From Pseudarthrobacter sp. NIBRBAC000502770 (GTDB lineage Bacteria; Actinomycetota; Actinomycetes; Actinomycetales; Micrococcaceae), in contig NZ_CP041198.1 in assembly GCF_006517815.1 (NCBI RefSeq), positions 310,001 through 374,000 on the forward strand: a DNA stretch of 64,000 nt, in the 5' to 3' direction. Position 1 is the first letter of the stretch; each line of letters begins with the position of its first letter. This document shows positions 58,092 to 64,000 of the stretch, piece by piece. Both the position numbers and the translations under genes were made by a program. The notes below the pieces were generated by a model that worked only from the letters and a program-made list of their open reading frames with translations, had not been told where the DNA came from and searched no databases.

Positions 58092-58871
58092 TCAGTTCAG
58101 TGGGCGTGTGTCTTCGGGAAGGTGGCCACCGGCGAGAAGTTTGGCAGCTGTGTCAGCCAGGGCCGTCAGCGCCACCCTCTGGGTCCAGGGACCGTACGAA
58201 ATGCGGGCCACGCCCAGTTCCTCCAGCTTCGCCGGCGGCAGGGACCCGGGCACGTTGATGACCGAGACTTTGTTCCAACCGATGGCTTCCACCAGGGCCG
58301 TGACCGTGGGCTCGTCCAGGAGGCCAGGGACGAAGACCGTGGTGGCACCGACGTCCAGGAAGGCCTTGCCGCGCGCGATGGCATCGGCAAGAACGTCTTG
58401 AGGATCCCGGTCCTTTCCCTTGAGGAAGGCGTCGGTCCGCGCGTTCAGGACAAAGTCGATTCCTTCTGCAGCGCCAGCGTGCACGACGGCTGCCATCTGG
58501 TTTACGGCGTCCTCGAGCGGGCGCATCTGGTCCTCGATATTGGCTCCAACGATTCCGACTCCGATGGCTTTGCGGGTTGTCTCCCCAGGGTTCCCATAGC
58601 CGGACTCAAGGTCAGCGCTGACCGGCAGGTGGGTGGCCGCCGCGATGCGGCCCACAAAGCTGATCATCTCGTCGACGGGAATGTTCTCGCCGTCCTCGTA
58701 GCCCAGCGTCGCGGCGATCGAGTGGCTTGCCGTTGCCAGGGCAGTAGTTCCCGGGATGTCCGTAATGACTTTGGCCGTGATGGCATCCCATACGTTGACC
58801 ACCTGGAGGATCTCAGGGGCCTGGTGTAGGCGGAGAAGTTCGGAGGCTCTTGCGCTGCTGTTTTCGGTCAT
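58092..58871 (-). CDS. Isocitrate lyase/PEP mutase superfamily protein
   Basis: 259 aa (beta/alpha)8 barrel. LQVVNVWDAITAKVITDIPGTTALATAS, LPVSADLESGYGN with the metal-binding Asp/Glu, GIVGANIEDQ, and FVLNARTDAFL match the PEPM/ICL superfamily branch often labelled 2-methylisocitrate- or oxaloacetate-lyase-like. The canonical KKCGH catalytic loop of isocitrate lyase is absent. The substrate is likely a 2-oxo or carboxy-phosphono acid but cannot be named. Stands singly. Confidence 0.85.
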   Translation of the reverse strand: MTENSSARASELLRLHQAPEILQVVNVWDAITAKVITDIPGTTALATASHSIAATLGYEDGENIPVDEMISFVGRIAAATHLPVSADLESGYGNPGETTRKAIGVGIVGANIEDQMRPLEDAVNQMAAVVHAGAAEGIDFVLNARTDAFLKGKDRDPQDVLADAIARGKAFLDVGATTVFVPGLLDEPTVTALVEAIGWNKVSVINVPGSLPPAKLEELGVARISYGPWTQRVALTALADTAAKLLAGGHLPEDTRPLN

Positions 58872-58906
58872 GGGTGAAGCCTAACGGACAGTCTTTGGAC
58901 ACACTT

Positions 58907-58930
58907 CGCTGGGGTGGGCTAACCCCAGCG
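58907..58930 (-). terminator. Terminator of the DUF1622 gene
   Basis: CGCTGGGGT (58907-58915) and ACCCCAGCG (58922-58930) form a perfect 9-bp stem with a 6-nt loop, directly after the stop codon of the minus-strand gene. Confidence 0.65.
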
Positions 58931-58935
58931 GGCCC

Positions 58936-59331
58936 TTAGCTGCGTGCGGCGGTGGAATGAGGACGGGCAGCCGACGGGTCCTTTTGCCACGGCCAGCGCC
59001 CGGTGATTTCCAACTCGAGGGAGAAGCTGAGGAACGTCCTGATCAGGACGATGATGGCCAGCACTCCGACGCTGGCGAACGTCGGCGTGACGGCAACTGT
59101 GCGGATGATGTCGGCAGCGACGAGTAGTTCGAGGCCCAGCAGGATGGATCTTCCCAGCAGTTGGCGGTAGGAACGGTAGAAACTCAGTTTCTCATTGCCC
59201 GCCGGAAGCTGCCGCGGCTGATGACCCCGGAGCGCCATGGGGAGGGAAACCACTGCTCCGACGACCATGACTGCGACTCCTGCGAAGTCGACCAGCTGCC
59301 CAACCGTCTCAATAACCTGCCGAAACTCCAT
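58936..59331 (-). CDS. DUF1622 membrane protein
   Basis: 131 aa with three predicted helices (~14-34, ~62-80, ~85-105). The conserved FYRSYRQLLGRSILLGLELLVAADIIRTVAV and IIVLIRTFLSFSLELEITGRWPW are typical of DUF1622 inner-membrane proteins. Function unknown. It stands alone between the epimerase and the PEP-mutase-like gene and ends at a hairpin. Confidence 0.85.
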   Translation of the reverse strand: MEFRQVIETVGQLVDFAGVAVMVVGAVVSLPMALRGHQPRQLPAGNEKLSFYRSYRQLLGRSILLGLELLVAADIIRTVAVTPTFASVGVLAIIVLIRTFLSFSLELEITGRWPWQKDPSAARPHSTAARS

Positions 59332-59412
59332 GCCCTGCCCCAGTCCGTGCCAAGCTTGTCCAAGCCCGTGCGCGGGCCCCGCTTGGCGGTCACTTTGGAA
59401 CGGCGGCCCCGG

Positions 59413-60273
59413 TCACGGGTGGCGGACGCCGTTCCCTGCCATAACGTCCCTGTACCCTTCGCGGAACGTCGGAAACGCGAAGGTGAACCCCGTGCTGCGG
59501 AGCAACTCGTTCCGGCACCGTTTGTTGCCCCCACGGGCCGGCCCGGCATCGCCAACGCGGGGTGAGGGGAGGCCCAGTTGGGCCGCCAGGAAACGCAGCA
59601 CGCTTCCCAGGTCGGCCGGATCGTTGTCCACGCCGATGTAGACGGGGCCCGGTGCGGCTGCCTTCCCGGCAAGATGCACGATGGCAGCCGCGGCGTCGTC
59701 GCGGTGGATCCTGTTGGTGTAGCGAACGTCCTCAGGGACCACGGCAGAGCCCGCCTTCACCTGGTCAATCAGGCGCGTCCGGCCCGGCCCGTAGATGCCT
59801 CCCAGCCTGAGCGAGACGCCGGCTGTGCGGCTCCCCGAGAGCCTGGCCTGCAGGAGTCCCTCGGCTTCCAACAACACCCGCCCGGAAAATCCGCCGGGCT
59901 CCGGTGGGGTGTTTTCGTCCACCCAACCGCCACCCGCATCGCCGTAAACAGCAGTGGAGGAGACAAAGATGACCCGCTCCGGCGTCACCTTGTCCCGGTC
60001 CAGCGCATCAAGAACGTTTGCCACCCCGCGTACATACGCAGACCGGTATGCCTCCTCCGTAGGGGAGTCCGCAGCAACAGCGATGACGACGGCGGTGGTG
60101 TCCGCGGGGACGGGCGGCAGGTCCGTCGAGTCCAGATCAGCCGCGGCGCCTTCAATGGCTGCCGGCAGTTTCGTGGGGGAGCGGCGCCAGCCCACCACGC
60201 GGTGGCCCAGGGCAGCAAACCGCAGCCCCGCCTCGGTGCCCAGGTCCCCGCACCCCGCCAGGAGAACCGTCAT
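59413..60273 (-). CDS. NAD-dependent epimerase/dehydratase (extended SDR)
   Basis: 286 aa. The Rossmann motif LLAGCGDLGTEAG at residues 4-16 is followed by VGWRRS, suggesting NADP preference from the basic residues. VSSTAVYGD and LRLGGIYGPGR follow, the latter with Gly-x-x-Tyr placement. The family's Tyr-x-x-x-Lys pair is not obvious, placing it with atypical YeeZ-like SDRs of unknown substrate. It starts 3 nt after the next upstream gene on this strand ends, so the two form an operon. Confidence 0.82.
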   Translation of the reverse strand: MTVLLAGCGDLGTEAGLRFAALGHRVVGWRRSPTKLPAAIEGAAADLDSTDLPPVPADTTAVVIAVAADSPTEEAYRSAYVRGVANVLDALDRDKVTPERVIFVSSTAVYGDAGGGWVDENTPPEPGGFSGRVLLEAEGLLQARLSGSRTAGVSLRLGGIYGPGRTRLIDQVKAGSAVVPEDVRYTNRIHRDDAAAAIVHLAGKAAAPGPVYIGVDNDPADLGSVLRFLAAQLGLPSPRVGDAGPARGGNKRCRNELLRSTGFTFAFPTFREGYRDVMAGNGVRHP

Positions 60274-60276
60274 GGC

Positions 60277-61197
60277 CTACGGTGCCTCCACCGGGAAGAA
60301 CACGCGGGGATCTTGCAGCAGCGCAGGATAGGCGAATGCAGAGCGGTCGATGATCTCGGTGACTTCGAAATTCCTGCCAAAACGGCCGTCGGCCAGGGTA
60401 ATGGGACGCCCCACCACCTGGCCCACGGCAAACCTGGCCCCGTTTTCGAAGGGGACAGCAACCGGAGTCTTGCCCGGAAGGGTGCGGAACGCCTCCTCCT
60501 GCGCCTGGCGTTTGCGGGTGGGCTTCTTCGCCTGGGGCCTGGGCGGCGCTTTCTTCGGCGGACGCGACGGCCGCCGCGAGCCGTCCTCGACGTAGACGGG
60601 CGAATAGCCGTCGTCCCCGGCGGACATCGCGGCCGCGGCTGCAGCGCTCCGGTTCACGGGCGGGAGCGCCACAGTGGAAAGGGACTGGGGATCGACGTCG
60701 TCATGCGGTTCGCGAAGGATCCACAGCAGGTCCCCTTCCGGCTCCTGCGGCAGGAATTCGTGCCGGGGTTCGGGCCAGAGGTAGTCCATTTCGGGAATTG
60801 CATCCGGGAAGACAGGAGCATAGAACTTGGGTTCCTTGTGCACCAACTTTGAGCGGTGGCTCAGGTGGAAGTCAGGGTCTCCGAGCCATGGCGGCATCAC
60901 GATTTTGGCGGCGTAGTCGGGGTGCCCGGCCTGCGGCGCGAACTCTGCGATGTTCGTTCGTGTGTTGTCCGGGTGGCCGCGTTCGAGCCATTCGTCCACC
61001 ATGGCCAGTCCGTACATGGTGAGGGCGGGCACGTGGCCCATCCACATCCGGATGGCGGGGTGGGTCTGCCAGCCGTACCCGGGAATCACCAAGGCACGGA
61101 GGGTTTGCAGGGCTTCGACCCGCTGCTTGCCCAGCCGTGCGGTGTCCAGGGCTTTGGCGCTTTCGCGGAAGTCAGGGTACGGGAGGAAGGTTTGCAT
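60277..61197 (-). CDS. MSMEG_6728-type protein with pyrimidine-dimer-glycosylase-like N-terminus
   Basis: 306 aa. The N-terminus MQTFLPYPDFRESAKALDTARLGKQRVEALQTLRAL and HPAIRMWMGHVPALTMYGLAMVDEW is the conserved block of this actinobacterial family, related to T4 endonuclease V-type DNA glycosylases. A basic Pro/Lys-rich linker at ~205-240 (RRPSRPPKKAPPRPQAKKP) could bind nucleic acid. A C-terminal ~60-residue domain follows. DNA repair is inferred from the family, not shown. Operon with the epimerase gene. Confidence 0.78.
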   Translation of the reverse strand: MQTFLPYPDFRESAKALDTARLGKQRVEALQTLRALVIPGYGWQTHPAIRMWMGHVPALTMYGLAMVDEWLERGHPDNTRTNIAEFAPQAGHPDYAAKIVMPPWLGDPDFHLSHRSKLVHKEPKFYAPVFPDAIPEMDYLWPEPRHEFLPQEPEGDLLWILREPHDDVDPQSLSTVALPPVNRSAAAAAAMSAGDDGYSPVYVEDGSRRPSRPPKKAPPRPQAKKPTRKRQAQEEAFRTLPGKTPVAVPFENGARFAVGQVVGRPITLADGRFGRNFEVTEIIDRSAFAYPALLQDPRVFFPVEAP

Positions 61198-61353
61198 CTA
61201 TTCAGTCTGACGGCATGCGGCGGATGTTCCAATTACAGTGCCCAGGACCACTTGGGGCATGACGGTGTGTCCAAATAATGGACACCTGCATACGGCTCCC
61301 AGCTTGACCCACTAAGATCACCGCAACCACCCCCGCGTTTTGGAAGCTCTCTC

Positions 61354-61941
61354 ATGACATCTACACCTGACAAAGCCGTCGACCACGCCCGAGCCGCACT
61401 GCCCCGCTACGGACAGATGTTGGGGCCGGAAGCCCAGGGAATCCTGGTTCTCGACGAGTTCACAATCGATCCTGCCACGGCGCGCAAGGATCAGCACCGG
61501 TTCCGCGACGGCATGGCTGCCGTTGCCAGGACGGTCCGCCGCATTGCTGCCCTCAGGGTGGTCATTGCCCTCGTGGCCATCGGAAACCTGCCCCTCTTCC
61601 TGCTCTCCAGCGGCTGGTGGATCTATGGCGTTTCGCTGACCCTCGTGGTTGCAGTGCACGCCGCCGTGACGCTGCTCAACCGGCACGAGCCGCGGCTCAA
61701 GCAACGGTCCGCCCTGGAACTGCACATGCACCGGGAACGCAGCGCCAACTACCGTCAGCTGCGGGACGCCGTGAAGTACATGATCGACACCCCCAGCCGC
61801 ATGAACGAGCACCTCTACTTGGAGCTGCTGGCCGTGAAGCGGGTGGCACTGAACCTTGCGCATGGCACTGTCGCCTTGCTGGACACCAGTGACGAGTCCG
61901 CCTGGAAAGTTCGAATCGTCCGCGAGCTCCCCGCCAGCTGA
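61354..61941 (+). CDS. Hypothetical protein with two membrane segments
   Basis: 195 aa. Two adjacent hydrophobic helices at ~66-84 and ~88-108 (VVIALVAIGNLPLFLLSSGWWIYGVSLTLVVAVHAAVTLL) lie between a ~60-residue acidic/basic N-terminus and a ~85-residue helical C-terminus (LELHMHRERSANYRQLRDAVKYMIDTPSRMNEHLYLELLAVKR). GGAAG precedes the ATG. No family recognised. Its transcript ends at a perfect 19-bp hairpin. Confidence 0.7.
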   Translation: MTSTPDKAVDHARAALPRYGQMLGPEAQGILVLDEFTIDPATARKDQHRFRDGMAAVARTVRRIAALRVVIALVAIGNLPLFLLSSGWWIYGVSLTLVVAVHAAVTLLNRHEPRLKQRSALELHMHRERSANYRQLRDAVKYMIDTPSRMNEHLYLELLAVKRVALNLAHGTVALLDTSDESAWKVRIVRELPAS

Positions 61942-61983
61942 CCGTCCGGACCCGGCCGCCCACGGCGGCAGGGCTTAGCGGTT

Positions 61984-62034
61984 AAAGTACGACGCCGGCA
62001 CATCCCTCGTGGGGGTGTGCCGGCGTCGTACTTT
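61984..62034. terminator. Perfect 19-bp bidirectional terminator
   Basis: AAAGTACGACGCCGGCACA (61984-62002) and its exact complement (62016-62034) enclose a 13-nt loop. Ends are A- and T-rich, fitting termination in both directions for the hypothetical gene and the convergent rpf-like gene. Part of the arm recurs at 26119-26139. Confidence 0.85.
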
Positions 62035-62122
62035 GGTCAACGGAATTTGTCTATCGCCGACCTGCCTGTGTCGCCTTGGAAAGGCGGTGCGGCCAAAGCC
62101 GCTGGTGAAGCGTCCGCTGGTG

Positions 62123-62749
62123 CTACGCGGGAAGCTGGATGACCTGTCCCGCGAACACGAGGTTCGGATCCGAGATGGTGTCCAGGTTGGCGTCGGCAAG
62201 GTGCTGCCACCCACCCTGGATGCCCAGCTTCTGCGCAACGATGCTCAGGGTGTCCCCGGCCTGCAGGGTGTACGTCTCGCCGCTGAGCGGAACCGAGGTT
62301 GCGTGCCGCGGCGCGGGGGCCTGCCTGACCGGAGCGTTCTGGACCGGCGCGCTCTTAGCCTGGGTGCTCTGCACCGGTACGCTCTGGACCGGTGCTCCGC
62401 CGCCGCCGCTCAGTCCCAGCTGCGACGAGCAGGACGGCCAGGCACCCCAGCCCTGGGAAGCCTGAACCCGCTCGGCTACAGCGATTTGCTGTTCACGGCT
62501 GGCGTTTTCGGGGGAGCCCGTTCCGCCATACGCGGACCAGGTGCTGGAGGTGAACTGCAGGCCACCGGAGAAGCCGTTGCCCGTGTTGGTGGACCAGTTG
62601 CCACCGCTCTCGCACTGCGCGAGTGCGTCCCACGTGGACGTGGGGGTAGCTGCGTTGGCCGCCGTGGCGGAAAGGGCCAAACCTGCCGCGGAGACGGCGG
62701 CCAGGGTGACTCCGCGGCGCGCGGCAGTACGGAATTTGGTGTTTTTCAT
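62123..62749 (-). CDS. Resuscitation-promoting-factor-like transglycosylase with LysM
   Basis: 208 aa from ATG 62749; the frame is open to 62884 but the signal peptide starts here ([32 protein letters not shown]). The Rpf domain follows: [39 protein letters not shown] with the catalytic Glu after Cys. Then a Val/Pro/Gln-rich linker ([20 protein letters not shown]) and a C-terminal LysM ([17 protein letters not shown] to [11 protein letters not shown]). The secreted enzyme cleaves peptidoglycan and is linked to resuscitation and growth in actinobacteria. Confidence 0.92.
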   Translation of the reverse strand: MKNTKFRTAARRGVTLAAVSAAGLALSATAANAATPTSTWDALAQCESGGNWSTNTGNGFSGGLQFTSSTWSAYGGTGSPENASREQQIAVAERVQASQGWGAWPSCSSQLGLSGGGGAPVQSVPVQSTQAKSAPVQNAPVRQAPAPRHATSVPLSGETYTLQAGDTLSIVAQKLGIQGGWQHLADANLDTISDPNLVFAGQVIQLPA

Positions 62750-63084
62750 GATGGTGATGCTCCTGAAGGCCACCAGCGCTGGTTCCGTCCCCGGAGATCG
62801 TCGCGCCACTGCCCGCCCCTGACGAATAGAGGTCACTGTCGGTGGCTGCCGCTGGGCAGTTCTGGTGAAGGCAGCACCGGGCAATCAAGTCGCCCGCCGA
62901 ACGGGCATGTATTTCACGCTAAGACATCGTCTGGGCGTTATCAAATCGAGATTCCGCCGGCGCGCTGGGGATGGGCCCTCGCATAGGTAGCCACCACCGC
63001 GCCGGTGTGCGTTCAGGAGCGCGGGCGGACTGCCTCCGCGAGTGCGGACGGGCGCGAATCGCGCGGGGGCACTATTCTGTCCCG
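62750..63084. other. 335-bp divergent intergenic region, structured rpf leader
   Basis: No gene is seen. On the minus strand, in the presumed leader of the rpf-like gene, GCCCG-TTCGG-CGGGC (62905-62891) forms a hairpin. GGTG-CTGCC and GGCAG-CCACC form a longer stem, and CAGCGCTG lies near the start codon. Rpf genes of actinobacteria often carry a c-di-AMP (ydaO-type) riboswitch; I could not confirm its consensus here. The plus-strand promoter of the deaminase gene should also lie in this region. Confidence 0.4.
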
Positions 63085-64000
63085 ATGGACAACTTTTCCG
63101 GCGGCAGCGCCATGCCCGAAACCGAGACGGACTCCGTGGAACCCGCGGTACCCGCCAAGCCCCTTCCGGTGGCCGAACTTCACCTGCACATCGAAGGCAC
63201 GCTGCAGCCCGAACTCATCTTTGCCCTGGCTGAACGCAACGGCATTGAACTGCCCTACTCGGGCCTGGACGAGCTCCGCGAAAAGTATGAGTTCACCGAT
63301 CTGCAGTCCTTCCTGGACCTCTACTACGCCAACATGGCCGTGCTGCGCACCGAGCAGGACTTCGCGGACATGACGCGGGCGTACCTTGAACGGGCTGCCG
63401 CCGCGGGCGTCCGGCACGCGGAGATCATGATGGACCCGCAGGCGCACCTCTCCCGCGGGATTTCCTTGGAGGCGTGCGTCAGCGGTGTCGCCTCGGTGCT
63501 GGCAACCTCGGAGGACGAATTCGGCATCTCCACCATCCTCATTGCGGCGTTCCTGCGTGACCTGCCGGAGGAGTCAGCGCTGGAAGTCCTGGACCAGCTG
63601 CTGGCCATGGATGCCCCCATCGGCGCCATTGGGCTGGACTCGGCAGAGGTGGGAAACCCGCCCTCCAAGTTTGAGCGGCTGTACGCGAAAGCGCGTGAAG
63701 CAGGCCTGCGGCTGACGGCGCACGCAGGGGAGGAGGGCCCGGCGTCGTACATTTACGAAGCCCTGGACATCCTGGGTGTGGAGCGGATCGACCATGGCAT
63801 CCGCTGCATGGATGATCCGGAGCTGGTGGAGCGTCTGGTGGACGCGCGCGTTCCGTTGACGGTGTGCCCACTGTCCAACGTCCGGCTCCGTGCCGTTGAC
63901 ACCCTCGCTGACCATCCGTTGCCCGCCATGCTGGCCGCAGGACTAAACGTGTCAGTCAACTCAGACGATCCCGCCTACTTTGGCGGCTACGTGGATGACA
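63085..64000 (+). CDS. Adenosine/adenine deaminase (3' truncated)
   Basis: The visible 305 codons start at ATG 63085 and run off the window. Zinc-hydrolase motifs: ELHLHIEGTL (His-x-His), LTAHAGEEG with the catalytic Glu-side His, and SVNSDDPAYFGG with the metal-binding Asp. LQSFLDLYYANMAVLRTEQDF and EIMMDPQAHLSRG resemble the adenine-deaminase (Aah1/PA0148-type) branch more than true adenosine deaminase, so adenine to hypoxanthine is possible. About 30 N-terminal residues precede the core. Confidence 0.87.
   Translation, partial: MDNFSGGSAMPETETDSVEPAVPAKPLPVAELHLHIEGTLQPELIFALAERNGIELPYSGLDELREKYEFTDLQSFLDLYYANMAVLRTEQDFADMTRAYLERAAAAGVRHAEIMMDPQAHLSRGISLEACVSGVASVLATSEDEFGISTILIAAFLRDLPEESALEVLDQLLAMDAPIGAIGLDSAEVGNPPSKFERLYAKAREAGLRLTAHAGEEGPASYIYEALDILGVERIDHGIRCMDDPELVERLVDARVPLTVCPLSNVRLRAVDTLADHPLPAMLAAGLNVSVNSDDPAYFGGYVDD

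Noticed and set aside
62750..63084. c-di-AMP riboswitch as a firm annotation
   Set aside because: Position and gene fit, but I could not align the conserved core by eye, so it is kept only as a structured leader to test.
1..64000. CRISPR arrays, rRNA, tRNA, insertion sequences, prophage genes
   Set aside because: No regularly spaced repeats, RNA gene signatures, transposase, integrase or phage structural genes were seen in the window.

Overview
The window is high-GC DNA with short intergenic gaps, frequent 4-bp ATGA/GTGA gene overlaps and GTG/TTG starts. Together with the families present (an Rpf-type LysM hydrolase, DUF6318, an MSMEG_6728-type protein, a Cgl0159-type aldolase) this points to an actinobacterium of the Micrococcaceae, most likely Arthrobacter or Pseudarthrobacter. 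That placement is inferred from gene content, not from a marker gene. I see no rRNA, tRNA, CRISPR array, transposase or integrase.

Layout. 1-5453: the end of a C4-sugar operon (dihydroxyacetone/erythrulose-type kinase, RpiB-like isomerase, 3-hydroxyacyl-CoA-dehydrogenase-like enzyme, SDR, MFS carrier, TIM-like isomerase). The kinase, TIM-like and RpiB-like set matches the known L-erythrulose to D-erythrose-4-phosphate route. 5411-6806: an ArsR/SRPBCC pair and a tautomerase whose promoter shares an operator-like sequence with the next operon. 6847-23205: a large myo-inositol locus (iolC, a DeoC-like aldolase, iolD, iolA/mmsA, iolE, iolG, iolH, iolT-like carrier), then a MarR/MFS pair, a LacI regulator, iolB with a GntR regulator, and a second sugar porter. 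23268-26075: a LOG-family protein, a ferritin-like/VIT1 metal carrier and a very acidic small protein. 26150-32506: a candidate guanidino-compound/polyamine locus (SSS symporter, XRE-cupin regulator, agmatinase-family ureohydrolase, ThDP enzyme) interrupted by an AbiEi/DUF559 protein and a 113-bp inverted-repeat element. 32662-39825: MarR plus a DHA2 efflux pump with an unusual coiled-coil tail, a heterodimeric ABC exporter and a thioesterase.

39921-48646: a PLDc_N protein, an McrBC restriction pair, a histidine kinase/response regulator pair with an adjacent HPt-like protein, a secreted GH26-like hydrolase and a solitary Vsr nuclease. 48666-52887: a frameshifted flavin-reductase-like gene, an NCS1 permease, and a lipoprotein/secreted-protein pair with less GC-biased codon use. 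53005-64000: mostly housekeeping or single genes (Old Yellow Enzyme, Tex, DUF2071, PEP-mutase-like, DUF1622, epimerase, DNA-glycosylase-like, Rpf/LysM, and the start of an adenosine/adenine deaminase).

The most interesting features are regulatory and degenerate ones: a short motif set shared by the tautomerase, iolC, gntR and sugar-porter promoters; an HPt-like protein without its histidine; an McrC with Asn in place of a catalytic Asp; a stop codon in the loop of a 20-bp perfect hairpin; and nested palindromes at two MarR-controlled pumps.
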